The translations under genes were made by a program, and so were the position numbers. From Caldilinea sp. CFX5 (lineage in GTDB: Bacteria; Chloroflexota; Anaerolineae; Caldilineales; Caldilineaceae): a DNA stretch of 64,000 nucleotides. Below, one piece after another: positions 7,121 to 15,775 of the stretch; within the stretch, counting starts at the first letter, position 1, and each line of letters opens with the position of its first letter. The notes under the pieces are model-generated. The model was given only the letters and a program-made list of their open reading frames with translations, did not search any database and was not told the DNA's origin. The DNA lies in assembly GCA_021405325.1 (NCBI GenBank), contig QWII01000005.1, forward strand, positions 129,869-193,868, in the 5' to 3' direction.

Positions 7121-7528
7121 ATGTCTACCAAGTCCATCCGGGAGCCTTTTGGGCGCGCTATCATCATTCATCACACCACCCTTGCTGATATGCTCCAGGC
7201 CATCCCGCCCCTGGCCCCGGTCTACGCCGACCGCTACGACCGCAGCCACCGCGAGTATCAGCACCTGATCACCCACAACGTGATTGTCTGTGTACGCGCC
7301 TACATCAGCGAGACCGGTATCATTCACAGCTACACCCCCTATCGCGCCCAAACCATGCGCCACTCTACCGAAGATACCAAGGATCTCGATCAACTTTGGG
7401 ACAAGGCCGGCGCCATTTTAGATGACATCAGCGCTGCCATCAGCCAAGACCGCCGCATCTACCGCGGCATCATCGATTTAGGCCCAGTGGAAGCCGTCGC
7501 CGGCCAACCCTGGCAAGTGAGACGATAG
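7121..7528 (+). CDS. Hypothetical phage protein, 135 aa
   Basis: It starts behind AGGAGAAC. It is mixed alpha/beta with conserved-looking YADRYDRSHREYQHL and a C-terminal helix. A copy of the GGGAGCC-TTTTGGGCGCG palindrome is read in frame near residue 7 (IREPFGR). It is the last gene before a strong terminator. No family is recognised. Confidence 0.5.
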   Translation: MSTKSIREPFGRAIIIHHTTLADMLQAIPPLAPVYADRYDRSHREYQHLITHNVIVCVRAYISETGIIHSYTPYRAQTMRHSTEDTKDLDQLWDKAGAILDDISAAISQDRRIYRGIIDLGPVEAVAGQPWQVRR

Positions 7529-7536
7529 CACGTAAA

Positions 7537-7586
7537 GCAAAGCGGTTGATCTGCCCAGATCAACCGCTTTGCCATCGCTTTTTTAT
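7537..7586 (+). terminator. Terminator-like hairpin after the early operon
   Basis: A perfect 16-bp stem begins GCAAAGCGGTTGATCT with a GCCC loop. It is followed seven bases later by TTTTTT. It closes the operon 5006-7528. Confidence 0.7.
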
Positions 7587-7727
7587 TCCGTTGTGGCGCA
7601 TTACCAGAACGCACAGAATGATCTCTCCGTTTGGCCCCCTTCACTAGCCGGGGTACAATACCAGTTGCAATCCCCCACCCAGCACCAAACCAGAGCAAAA
7701 TGACGCAAATAATAGCGAGAGATCACC

Positions 7728-8465
7728 ATGCCCTTTATCCAACTCATCCCCAACAACCGCGGCGGCGCCGGCAAACGCCAGCCCCCTGGCGGTCGCTTTG
7801 GCAAAGACGGCCAATTTAGCATCAATCACAACGCCGCCGAACTCTTGGGCGAACCGGAGACCATTTTGGTCTATACAGCAGAAAAAGCCCCCGCCCTGCG
7901 CATCCGCCCCGCCACCGTCACAGACCGCGGTGCCTGGCTGCTCACCGGCGGCGGCGCGACCCAGCATAACATCAAGCTAGTCACCCTCTCCAAAAGCCGC
8001 CCCGACCTGATCGGCAGCTATACCGCCACCTTGCGCGCCGATGGCCTCCACTTGGTGCAGATTGGCCCTGATGGTGCCGGGGAGCCCTCTGGGCCCGCCA
8101 TCGACACCAGCACACTGCCTTGGCAGCAGGTGCTACCGTCAGCGCAACACCAGCGGCGCAACCATCCCAGCCAAGTCCAAACGCCGGCCCGCATTGCCCC
8201 CAGCGGTCTCCTAATCCTTGCCGGCAAACCCGTGGAACAACTAGGATCGCCCGAACACCTGCTCATCTTCGCCGACACCGCCGCCCAACAATTGCGTATC
8301 GAGCCAGGCATCGCCGCCGACCCCAACGCCTGGAAACTCAGCGGCGCCGGCATCGTACAGCGCCGGGTCAGCCTGAGCGCCTTTATCAAAGCCAATCCCA
8401 ACATGATCGGCGAATACACCGTCAGTCCTGCCGCTCGTGGCCTCTTATTGCGTCACAAACCTTGA
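7728..8465 (+). CDS. Two-module phage protein with internal duplication
   Basis: This encodes 245 residues. Two modules of about 80 residues are clearly related: LGEPETILVYTAEKAPALRI ... SRPDLIGSYTATLRADGL and LGSPEHLLIFADTAAQQLRI ... NPNMIGEYTVSPAARGL. Each looks like a small beta-barrel followed by a helix. A Gln/Pro-rich linker joins them. The ATG at 7728 follows GCGAGAG. No known family or active site is seen. The duplicated small-barrel plan could suit DNA or protein binding, but that is inference. Confidence 0.5.
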   Translation: MPFIQLIPNNRGGAGKRQPPGGRFGKDGQFSINHNAAELLGEPETILVYTAEKAPALRIRPATVTDRGAWLLTGGGATQHNIKLVTLSKSRPDLIGSYTATLRADGLHLVQIGPDGAGEPSGPAIDTSTLPWQQVLPSAQHQRRNHPSQVQTPARIAPSGLLILAGKPVEQLGSPEHLLIFADTAAQQLRIEPGIAADPNAWKLSGAGIVQRRVSLSAFIKANPNMIGEYTVSPAARGLLLRHKP

Positions 8466-8590
8466 TGACAAAAGAAAAAAGCCTGACCATATGCAGTCCC
8501 CCGATGGCGGCAAGCCGCCCTGCATACAATCAAGCTTTCTGCCCACCAGTATACCGCATAACCAGCAACTGGGCAAATTCGCTTCACGCG

Positions 8591-8708
8591 CCTCTTATCA
8601 TCAAGCAGATGCGCATCTGATAAGCTTGCGCATCTCATCATCGAGCAGATGCGCATCTGATAAGCTTGCGCATCTCATCATCGAGCAGATGCGCATCTGA
8701 TGATCTGG
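8591..8708. repeat. 40-bp tandem repeat, almost three copies, beside the integrase gene
   Basis: Copies run 8591-8630, 8631-8670 and 8671-8708 (partial). Each contains the perfect palindrome AGATGCGCATCT and the core TCGAGCAG shared with the hairpins at 1761, 2838 and 25681; copy one has TCAAGCAG. The array lies between convergent genes, 8 bp from the end of the integrase gene. It could be an attachment or accessory site, or a transcription barrier. Confidence 0.7.
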
Positions 8709-8716
8709 CACACATC

Positions 8717-9841
8717 TTACGGTGCCGCCATCTTCTTCTCATCCCACGGCATCGATAACTTATTGATTGTGCGAGCGCGTACGTCGGCCCCGCGCCGATC
8801 ATACCCCGCCGTGGTTTTCGGATCCTGATGGCCGGCCAGCTTCTGGACAACCACCACTTCCCCGCCAACTTCCAAGAGGTTGGAGATCCACGTTCGCCGC
8901 CCATCATGTGGCGCTGTCGCCCGAATACCTGCTTCGGCCACGCGACGCGCAAAAATATCGCGAATCCCGGCCGGGGTAATGCCCCGCGCCTTGATGTGTC
9001 CCCCACGCTCAATATGCCATAGCAGATGAGGATCGAGATCCGCAGATGCGCTTTGGACAGGGAGTGCATCGCGTCCAGAGGACTCCTGCCTCTGCGCACG
9101 AGGAGATGCGCTTTGCATAGTAAGATCGGCGCTTCGTGTCGTCAGCCATTCATTGATTGCAAGCGCCAGCCCCTCCACCACCGGCACGCTCCGCCACTTG
9201 GCCCCCTTGCCCTTGACTCGAATCATCTTACTTGCCAGATCTACATGCTCCGTGCGCAGCCCCGCAATTTCCGCCCGCCGGAGGCCGGCATAGAACGCCA
9301 GGCCCAGGATGACGCCATCGCGCACGCCGGCCGGGGTAGGATCGGCGCGACAGACAGCGAGCAAAGCGCGTACGTCACCTTCTTGCACGTAGCGCCCCGC
9401 CATCTCCTGCTCAGCATTCCCGCGGATCGGCTTGATATCGATTGCTCGGTGATAAGCTTCACTGCTCATCAATTGCAGCCGCCAAGCTTCTTTCAACACC
9501 CCACGCACAGCGGCCAGAATGCGTTTGGCCGTCGCCGGCGCGCGATGGTCAACCAGCCACGCGCGCACCGCATTGGTATGCAAATAGCCGACTTGGCCCC
9601 AAGGTAGATCCAATGGGCTGCAACGACCCGCGCTCAAGAGTCCTGCCACCAAAAGCAAGGCGGACCACTGCGCAGGCCGACTGCCGGCAGCCAGCCCCAT
9701 AATATATTGTGCAGCAGGCGCATACTCGCGGGCGACAACCACAGGCGCCAACGCATCTTCCGGGCGAATTTCCAAATACACAGTTTCGACGTTTGCTGGA
9801 TTGGTAAGGGAGTTGACTAAATCGTCAATTGTTGTTAACAT
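8717..9841 (-). CDS. int: Tyrosine recombinase/integrase
   Basis: This encodes 374 residues. The C-terminal catalytic domain holds the family residues: Arg in AGLRRAEI (about 187), Lys in KGKGAKWRSVPV, HxxR in APHDGRRTW (about 311-315), His in LAGHQD (about 335) and the nucleophile Tyr in AGYDRR (about 346). An N-terminal SAM-like DNA-binding region precedes it. It would integrate and excise the element by a covalent 3'-phosphotyrosine intermediate. An insert between the Lys and HxxR motifs (residues about 235-290) is rich in Ser and Gln. The start ATG has AGAGGT upstream. It faces away from the late operon. Confidence 0.9.
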   Translation of the reverse strand: MLTTIDDLVNSLTNPANVETVYLEIRPEDALAPVVVAREYAPAAQYIMGLAAGSRPAQWSALLLVAGLLSAGRCSPLDLPWGQVGYLHTNAVRAWLVDHRAPATAKRILAAVRGVLKEAWRLQLMSSEAYHRAIDIKPIRGNAEQEMAGRYVQEGDVRALLAVCRADPTPAGVRDGVILGLAFYAGLRRAEIAGLRTEHVDLASKMIRVKGKGAKWRSVPVVEGLALAINEWLTTRSADLTMQSASPRAQRQESSGRDALPVQSASADLDPHLLWHIERGGHIKARGITPAGIRDIFARRVAEAGIRATAPHDGRRTWISNLLEVGGEVVVVQKLAGHQDPKTTAGYDRRGADVRARTINKLSMPWDEKKMAAP

Positions 9842-9886
9842 GAAAAAGAACCTCTATCGATCTTCAGCAGAGCGTTCCCAATGGCT

Positions 9887-9929
9887 AACCGTTGTGGTCC
9901 CTGTAAGCCCAGGCCGCAACGGTTTTTTT
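9887..9929 (+). terminator. Plus-strand terminator between two minus-strand genes
   Basis: AACCGTTG and CAACGGTT (with extra GG/CC pairing) enclose a 22-base loop, and seven T residues follow on the plus strand. It would stop transcription entering from the integrase side, not the flanking minus-strand genes. Confidence 0.6.
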
Positions 9930-9956
9930 CTTGTTGATTACTTTCTGATTTGCTGG

Positions 9957-10241
9957 TTACTTTCCTAAAGGCGTCTCCAGGATAGCACGCAGGGTTGTCA
10001 CAATAATCTTGATAGCTGCCTCGCGAACATCAGCCCGTTCAACACCGCGCCTACCGCCGTAAAGCTGATCAACCAACACCGCTGCCCGATCAACTGTATT
10101 ACCAATCTGCTCAACCGCCTCATCGATCTCATGCGGCCAATCGGGTTTCAAAACACGTTCTCTCAGCGCCAACCGCAACGCTTCCTCAAAAACGGCATTA
10201 CCCGCCCCCCGATAAGCAATATGCTCTAAAGTGTCAGTCAT
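9957..10241 (-). CDS. Small helical phage protein
   Basis: This encodes 94 residues from the ATG at 10241, which overlaps the end of the upstream small membrane gene by 8 bp. It is largely helical (FEEALRLALRERVL, EIDEAVEQIGNTVDRAAVLVDQL, AAIKIIVTTLRAIL). A GTG start 13 codons earlier is possible but less likely given the overlap. No family is recognised. With the 10234-10410 gene it forms a two-gene minus-strand unit that might be lysis-related, on position only. Confidence 0.45.
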   Translation of the reverse strand: MTDTLEHIAYRGAGNAVFEEALRLALRERVLKPDWPHEIDEAVEQIGNTVDRAAVLVDQLYGGRRGVERADVREAAIKIIVTTLRAILETPLGK

Positions 10242-10410
10242 GATCTGCTGCCTGCTGAACGCGCCTTTGCCACGACTCACGCTGTGCTAAGGTGCGCAAC
10301 TGCTGCTCAACGCGCTCCCCTAGCCGTCGCACGCTCACGTAGTTAATGCCAGCAATGACAAGCGCCACCAGCGCCACGCTCAACGCAACCCACTGCCAAA
10401 AATAATCCAT
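10234..10410 (-). CDS. 58-residue single-span membrane protein
   Basis: The ATG at 10410 has a perfect AGGAGG upstream. The product has one membrane segment (residues about 5-22, WQWVALSVALVALVIAG) followed by a charged, Gln/Arg-rich helix. This shape fits small phage holin or spanin-like accessory proteins, but no lysin was found, so the role is open. Its stop overlaps the start of the 94-residue gene. Confidence 0.6.
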   Translation of the reverse strand: MDYFWQWVALSVALVALVIAGINYVSVRRLGERVEQQLRTLAQRESWQRRVQQAADHD

Positions 10411-10773
10411 ATACCTCCTACATCATCCTATCTCATCTCATTGTATTTTATAGTAAAATCTTTCTCAAAATTAGCTTTCTTGAATGTTTAATCTCGCGAC
10501 TTGTTCACCTAATTGTAACGCTCTTTGTTGGACTACGCAAAGGGCGTCATTGTCAAGGAATATTGTGAGCATTGATGGGTTCTCTACCGCGCCATCCAAG
10601 ATTTCAGCATCGGCCCGCGCTGACCAACTGCCCCGTCGCCTATCCTCCCTACAAAAATCGCAAACTTGTCCCCAGTTACATGGCCGAGTGTCACACCCTG
10701 TTGTTTTCTACCCTACGGGATTATCCAACTTCCTGTATAGCCACCTCACCGCCGCCGCGCGACACTAAGCAAC
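10411..10773. other. Divergent control region between minus and late operons
   Basis: The left part is AT-rich, with ATAGTAAAATCTTT near 10449 resembling the GTAAAAT boxes at 488 and 1443. It probably carries promoters for both directions. Two overlapping short frames (10484-10768 and 10572-10868) are open but without good start signals; neither is convincing as a gene. Confidence 0.4.
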
Positions 10774-12450
10774 ATGAGCAAGCTGACCCAACTGCCCAAC
10801 GGCTACACCACCGCCCCCAGCGGCCTGATCGTCCCGCCGTCCTACAACCTGCGCTCTTCGTTCAGTAGTGAAGTCCAGCATAAGCTGCGCAACTATTCCT
10901 ATTTCTGCGCCGAAGGCTTTTCCTATGGCGTCCGCCTCCCCCGTGACAAAGACACCCTGGTCATCCAATGGGCGCCGAAAGGCAGTGGGATTGATGATCT
11001 CCTCTCCGCCGCTATTGCCGATGGCGAAATCGCCAACGTCGGCATCGCCCCGGTCATGTGGGACCAACTCAGTGCGCTCATTCTCCGCCGCCAGGAACAA
11101 GTCAACAGCGTTTCTGTCCTGGTCACCGGTCGCAGTTCCCCCGCCAACCGTGCCCTCAATGCCCTGGCGCGCATGAACGACAGCCTCCTGGGCGTCATTG
11201 CCAGCACCCAGCGTATTTTGTATCAGTTGGATGTTTTCAACCGCGGCGCGCCTATGGCTACGGTACCCATCACCTACCCCGCCGACCAATGGGAAAGCGA
11301 GGGGTTGACGCCGGTTCCCATTCTCGATGACAAAGGCAAAGCCACTGGCAAATACTATCTCGAAGTCGATTGGCAAGGCCGCACACCCATTCCCTACCTG
11401 CCCAGCGTCTTCGATCTAGAGCCAACCGGTAACGGAGCGTGGCCCTACTGGTATCAGACACTGATCGACGATAAGAAAGCTTGGGTGTTGCTGCACCAAA
11501 CGCAGATCATCAGCCTGCTCACCACCCAGACCAATCGCCCCGGCATCGGCACCGCCCCTGTCTGGCTCTGCCTGCCCGTCCTGGCCGAAAACACGTTGGT
11601 CATCGATGAGCGCTATGAAAAACTCATCGACAAGCCCGCCGAGGGCATCCTCGGTATCTCCGGTGTCACCCAATCCGCTGACGCCATTCGCGCCAAGATC
11701 GACGAACCAGACCATACCTGGACCCTCCTCGCCAGCCCCACCGACATCAAGTTCGGCGGCTGGTCCTTCCGCCAACCCGATGGCATCGATTGGGAGAAAC
11801 GCCAGCGCCACTTTGAAGATGTCTTAGCCGCTGCCTTCAATGAACACCCCTCCGCCGTCGTCATGCGTACTGGCGTTGGCACCGCCGCTGCCAGCGAAGT
11901 TGCTGCCGACAACGTCGCCGAGAATGGCGTCTTTGCCATTCTCAAGGCCATCGAAATCGCCTTTGGCGCCATCTACCCCCGCGTCTCCATCCGGGTCACA
12001 AAGACCAACGACCGCGCCCGTCGCCTGGGGTTGGAGCTACTGGGCATGTTCGCCACTGCCCTGCAGAAACTACCGGCAGACACGTTCACGCGCGAGGAGA
12101 TTCGCGCTATCATCGACGCCGAATACCTGACCATCCCCGTCACCGGCGCCGCCATTGCTCAATCCGATGCTCGCCCCGGCGTTGGCGCCGAGAATGCCGA
12201 GCAACCGCAACGTGATGACGATCTCGCCATCCAGGCCGCCATACTCCTGACCGAATGCCGTGATTTTCTCCACCAGGTCATTGACTTGACGCCGGAACAG
12301 CAGTTTCAAGTCGCCATCAGCGAGGCCCGCGCCACGGCCAACCAGATCGGGGGCGGGGTTCCCTTTGGGACGGGTGCCGAAGCATGGATTTTGCAACTTC
12401 TCGAGCTGGCCAGGCGCTTCGCCAATGAATTGCAAGGACTCACCCTATGA
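10774..12450 (+). CDS. Putative phage portal protein
   Basis: This encodes 558 residues. It is the first late gene, followed at once by a protease/scaffold-like gene and then a capsid-like gene, the usual portal-protease-capsid order. The N-terminal half has beta-rich segments and the middle contains a long helix region (RARRLGLELLGMFATALQKL) that could be the portal stem. The segment AAFNEHPSAVVMRTGVGTAAASEVAA resembles the portal region where gp6-type proteins have a Gly/Ala-rich loop. The start lacks a strong ribosome binding site. The end overlaps the next gene by ATGA. The call rests mainly on order and size. Confidence 0.6.
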   Translation: MSKLTQLPNGYTTAPSGLIVPPSYNLRSSFSSEVQHKLRNYSYFCAEGFSYGVRLPRDKDTLVIQWAPKGSGIDDLLSAAIADGEIANVGIAPVMWDQLSALILRRQEQVNSVSVLVTGRSSPANRALNALARMNDSLLGVIASTQRILYQLDVFNRGAPMATVPITYPADQWESEGLTPVPILDDKGKATGKYYLEVDWQGRTPIPYLPSVFDLEPTGNGAWPYWYQTLIDDKKAWVLLHQTQIISLLTTQTNRPGIGTAPVWLCLPVLAENTLVIDERYEKLIDKPAEGILGISGVTQSADAIRAKIDEPDHTWTLLASPTDIKFGGWSFRQPDGIDWEKRQRHFEDVLAAAFNEHPSAVVMRTGVGTAAASEVAADNVAENGVFAILKAIEIAFGAIYPRVSIRVTKTNDRARRLGLELLGMFATALQKLPADTFTREEIRAIIDAEYLTIPVTGAAIAQSDARPGVGAENAEQPQRDDDLAIQAAILLTECRDFLHQVIDLTPEQQFQVAISEARATANQIGGGVPFGTGAEAWILQLLELARRFANELQGLTL

Positions 12451-14021
12451 GCACCATCTCCTTTCAAATCCATCCTAGTTTTCGCCCCAGGCAGCAAGCC
12501 AAGATCGACCGCCCTAACAGTCGCCTCTACGGCATCGTCGCCGGCATGGATGTCGAAGCCACCGGCCACGGCGTTTGTTGTGATGTCAAGTCCCTGGAGC
12601 TAATCGCCCAGCTTGCCAACGGAGCCCCGGAGGGCATCAGTGGCCGCTTTGGCCATCCCGGTATGAGCGAAAACGCCACGGGGCGCAAGGTTCACCTGGC
12701 CTATAACTGGCGGGTTCTCAAAAGCGAAAAACCTGGCGATAAGCACACTTATTTGGTGCATGATTCCCAATTCATGGATGCCGCCCGCACCTCACCCGCC
12801 TTTACCCATGATCCCGTCGAGTACATCATGAACATGGCCGAGCAGCACCCCAAACATTTCGCCGAATCGCTGGTCTTAAGCGCCACCCAGGTTTGGACCA
12901 CGGAAGACGGCAAAGAGTTGCCGACCTGGGAAGAAGTCGAAGACGCCGACGGCTACAAATATAAGCGCACCCGCAAACGCCCCGACAATGCCCTGACCAA
13001 TGTTCCCGTATTGCGCCCGACTGCTGTCCACTTCTGCGACTTTGTCAACGATGGTGCCATCACCCACAGCGGGTTGTATCCGATGGCTTCCCCCCTAGAT
13101 TGGGGGGGATTGAGGGGGGGTGCCTTCAGTAGCATTTTCACCGAAGAAAACGCCCCCAACTATCTGCTCGATCACCTGTTTGCAACGGTGGACGATTTGT
13201 GCCGCCGTTTCAATATTCCGTTAGAAGCATTACAGCCGAAGGTCAAGCGCTTGCTGAGTCTTTATATTGATTCACGCAGCGCACAAGAAGCAACGACGGC
13301 AAACGCGCCCAGAGGCGGGAGCCCTTCGGGCGCGCCTACGCCGTCACCTGTTTATTTTTCCGCGCACCCCAGAACAGGGGGCGTGCCCAGAAAGGATCAT
13401 CCTATGTCCACCCGTCGCCATCGATTAGCCCGCCATCGCAACCGCCCTCAGGGAGCGCTAGAGCAGCGCCAGGAGTTGGGCGCGCTCGCTGATCCCGCTG
13501 TCAATCTCACTGATCAGGAGGAGCTTGCCGCCGAAACCGACGAAGCGCTCGGCCACGCTTCCGCCATTCTCAGCCAGGCCGAACAGATGGCCAACAGCAT
13601 GGTGCAATCCACCGTCGCCCTCACCGACGCGCCCACCCTCGCCTCCGCCGCCCAGGTCGCCCACCTCCAAGATCAACTGGATCAGCACACCGACCAACTC
13701 CATGATCTCACCACCCACCTCAAGAAGTTGAGCGAGTTGCTGGTCAAAAACATGGAGCTGACCAACGCCCTTCAACGCAACATCGCCCGCGCCAACGGCG
13801 AAACCGTTGTCACCCAGCGCGTCCCCGTCCTCGGCGCCACCGGTGGCCTGGAGGGTTTCACCTTTCAACAGCCGGCCCCCGGCGCGTGGGCGGCAGGGCA
13901 GCAGCCAATCAGCACCGAACAACGCCGCGATCAATTGCCAACGGGCATCGATCCCGATTCGCCCGAAGCCCGCACCATCCGCCGCCAACAACAGCGCGCC
14001 CAACAAACCAGACAGGGATAG
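12447..14021 (+). CDS. Putative prohead protease with C-terminal scaffold domain
   Basis: This encodes 524 residues. Residues 1-250 form a globular domain with GRFGHPGMSENATGRKV, FMDAARTSPAF and SLVLSATQVW; the His and Ser positions could be catalytic, but a triad cannot be proved by eye. Residues from about 320 are a separate helical domain with coiled coil (HLQDQLDQHTDQLHDLTTHL), typical of scaffolding. The linker carries palindromic repeats read in frame, and a CCCCCC/GGGGGG palindrome is read in frame near residue 215. It lies between portal and capsid genes and is ATGA-coupled to the portal. Confidence 0.5.
   Translation: MSTISFQIHPSFRPRQQAKIDRPNSRLYGIVAGMDVEATGHGVCCDVKSLELIAQLANGAPEGISGRFGHPGMSENATGRKVHLAYNWRVLKSEKPGDKHTYLVHDSQFMDAARTSPAFTHDPVEYIMNMAEQHPKHFAESLVLSATQVWTTEDGKELPTWEEVEDADGYKYKRTRKRPDNALTNVPVLRPTAVHFCDFVNDGAITHSGLYPMASPLDWGGLRGGAFSSIFTEENAPNYLLDHLFATVDDLCRRFNIPLEALQPKVKRLLSLYIDSRSAQEATTANAPRGGSPSGAPTPSPVYFSAHPRTGGVPRKDHPMSTRRHRLARHRNRPQGALEQRQELGALADPAVNLTDQEELAAETDEALGHASAILSQAEQMANSMVQSTVALTDAPTLASAAQVAHLQDQLDQHTDQLHDLTTHLKKLSELLVKNMELTNALQRNIARANGETVVTQRVPVLGATGGLEGFTFQQPAPGAWAAGQQPISTEQRRDQLPTGIDPDSPEARTIRRQQQRAQQTRQG
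13404..14021 (+). CDS. Possible nested scaffolding protein from an internal start
   Basis: Within the 12447 gene and in the same frame, ATG 13404 is preceded by AGAAAGGATCATCCT, a good ribosome binding site. It would give a 205-residue protein made only of the basic N-terminus (STRRHRLARHR), the coiled coil and the Gln-rich tail. Phages such as lambda make scaffold from an in-frame internal start in the protease gene (C/Nu3), so this is a known arrangement. Use of this start here is inferred. Confidence 0.4.
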   Translation: MSTRRHRLARHRNRPQGALEQRQELGALADPAVNLTDQEELAAETDEALGHASAILSQAEQMANSMVQSTVALTDAPTLASAAQVAHLQDQLDQHTDQLHDLTTHLKKLSELLVKNMELTNALQRNIARANGETVVTQRVPVLGATGGLEGFTFQQPAPGAWAAGQQPISTEQRRDQLPTGIDPDSPEARTIRRQQQRAQQTRQG

Positions 14022-14092
14022 GAATTAGGAATCAGGAATTAGGAATACGCTTGATTCGTTATTCCTTATTCTTTATTCCTCATCCTTTGCAA
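14022..14092. repeat. Intergenic GGAATTAGGAAT palindromic repeat
   Basis: AGGAATTAGGAAT units are followed by ATTCCTTATTC and ATTCCTC in inverse orientation, giving an imperfect hairpin between the protease/scaffold stop and the capsid gene. A close relative lies at 19345-19412. Confidence 0.6.
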
Positions 14093-14110
14093 AGAAACGG
14101 AGTACACTCT

Positions 14111-15460
14111 ATGGCCTCACCCATCACCATCGACGGCGTCGACATCCGCTCCGCCGCCATTCTCAATCGCGATTGTGCCACCCCCATCACCAGCCTGCGC
14201 AAGCGCTGCGCCAAAGACCAAGCCTTCCAACACTTCCCCATCTGGTATGGCGGCTGGGAAACGGGCGTCAAACAGCCCGCCATCACCGGCGTCAGCTATA
14301 CCATTGACACCACCCAGAGCAAAACCGACGCCTGTAAGGCGCCCATTGTCCGCACCAACCTTAGCGGCTGCGAACTGCTATTGCCCAATATGAAGTGCAT
14401 CAAGCTCTCCACCGACGTATTGACATGGAGTGACCTGGTCAACCGCTACTGTAGCCAGCGCTCCCTCAACCGGCGCGGCATCCAAATCTTCACCAGCAAC
14501 GGCCAACTCGATTATGAGCGCCCCCACACCCTCAACATGCTCAAATTAGCCCTCGCCGGCGTTTGGGACGCCCTGGCGCTGACCCTGGTTGAAGGCGCCC
14601 TCTGTGGCGACTACGCCGAACTCAACCAGATCGACGGCCTCTATACCCAGCTTGCCAACGGCTGGCAACAATCCACCAGCGATCCCTGCCCCACCGCTTT
14701 TAACAGAGAGCAGGTGATCGATTGGAATGCGCTCACCGGTGGCGCACCGGGCGGCACCGCCAGCCCCGACAAATGCACGGTGGCGGGCAAGACCGTCACC
14801 ATCTGGGGCGAAACCTTCGAGATCCCCGAAGGCATCAACCTGGCCGAGTTCTTTGATGATCTGTGGATCGAGAAGATTGCCGACGAAGGGGTGTGCGATG
14901 GCATGGTCGACCTGTGGGAATTACACACCTATCCCGGTCAAAAGAAGTGTATCCAAAACACCGTTAACTGTATGAAGCCCTGCACCAACTGCTTTGATGA
15001 CCCCGACGCCCGCGAACGCTTGGCCGACTTCCGCGCCGACCAGATGATGGAGCTCTACCCCTCTAAGATCCAGGTGCCGATTGTCCAGTCCCGCTGTATG
15101 CCCAAAAACACCATGCGCCTGGGCCCCCGCATGATCGACGGCGAGTACACCTATGGCCTCATCTTAGACGATATCGACAAGCACCTCTCCATGCTCCCCG
15201 TCAACCCCTGGAACCGCATGGAACTGGACCGCATGGAGGTGAAAGAGGAATCCTTCTTGTGTGCCGAAGACTGGCGCGAAGACATCGAAAGCCGTGCCCT
15301 CTTCTGGGACCTCTTCCCCGTCAGCAGCACCTGCGTCCAAGGCGTCGTCCAACTCTGCGCCGGCGTCCTCGCCACCAACCGCCATCTCTGGCTGCGCGTG
15401 GACAACGTTTCCTGCGGCTCACTCATCGGCGAATGCGACACACCAATCACGGTCATTTAG
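14111..15460 (+). CDS. Putative major capsid protein, cysteine-rich
   Basis: This encodes 449 residues. The ATG at 14111 is used because the upstream frame runs through the repeat. Position after portal and protease/scaffold and its size suggest the major capsid protein. The sequence has about 20 cysteines, including CMKPCTNC near residue 293, which is highly unusual for a capsid protein. They may make metal sites or disulfides that stabilise the shell. The middle helix region (LNMLKLALAGVWDALALTLVEG) and late beta segments are compatible with a HK97-like fold, but this could not be confirmed by eye. Confidence 0.55.
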   Translation: MASPITIDGVDIRSAAILNRDCATPITSLRKRCAKDQAFQHFPIWYGGWETGVKQPAITGVSYTIDTTQSKTDACKAPIVRTNLSGCELLLPNMKCIKLSTDVLTWSDLVNRYCSQRSLNRRGIQIFTSNGQLDYERPHTLNMLKLALAGVWDALALTLVEGALCGDYAELNQIDGLYTQLANGWQQSTSDPCPTAFNREQVIDWNALTGGAPGGTASPDKCTVAGKTVTIWGETFEIPEGINLAEFFDDLWIEKIADEGVCDGMVDLWELHTYPGQKKCIQNTVNCMKPCTNCFDDPDARERLADFRADQMMELYPSKIQVPIVQSRCMPKNTMRLGPRMIDGEYTYGLILDDIDKHLSMLPVNPWNRMELDRMEVKEESFLCAEDWREDIESRALFWDLFPVSSTCVQGVVQLCAGVLATNRHLWLRVDNVSCGSLIGECDTPITVI

Positions 15461-15522
15461 TCCACAGTCATTGAGTCTGTAACCAAGACTCTGGACTTAG
15501 GACTCTGGACTTAGGGATCTAA
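15461..15522. repeat. Intergenic GGACTCTGGACTTAG repeat
   Basis: Two GGACT(C/T)(T/A)GGACTTAG-type units occupy the gap before the 15537 gene. Related words occur at 22440-22480, 32700-32745 and 61028-61080. Confidence 0.5.
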
Positions 15523-15536
15523 AAGGAGTAACACTC

Positions 15537-15707
15537 ATGGCTCACATCTCCAAAGATAAAACCACCGGTCAGCCTGTGCTGCGGAATACCAGCGGGCGGA
15601 TCATCAGTCGGCATGAAAGCCAGGGAACTGCTGTGCGCGCAAGAGATGAGATGTTGCGTCAACATAATCGCACCAAGACTACGCAGGCCAGAAACAAGGA
15701 CACATAA
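15537..15707 (+). CDS. 56-residue basic virion-cluster protein
   Basis: The ATG at 15537 has AAAAGGAG at ideal spacing. The product is hydrophilic and basic (HISKDKTTGQP, RIISRHESQG, RQHNRTKTTQARNKDT) with no cysteines, unlike its neighbours. It could be a small head-decoration or DNA-binding protein, judged only by position after the capsid gene. Confidence 0.55.
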   Translation: MAHISKDKTTGQPVLRNTSGRIISRHESQGTAVRARDEMLRQHNRTKTTQARNKDT

Positions 15708-15775
15708 CTCGACACCATCAATCCTATCTTATCTTATGCTGTCCTATTCGTCACCGTAACTAAGGAAATCTCGCC

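Noticed and set aside
10765..11376. 203-codon open frame on the minus strand
   Set aside because: It is the antisense of the portal gene with codons typical of a shadow, and no start signal.
13083..13122. CCCCCC/GGGGGG palindrome in the protease-like gene taken as a terminator
   Set aside because: It is inside an open frame and has no T run.
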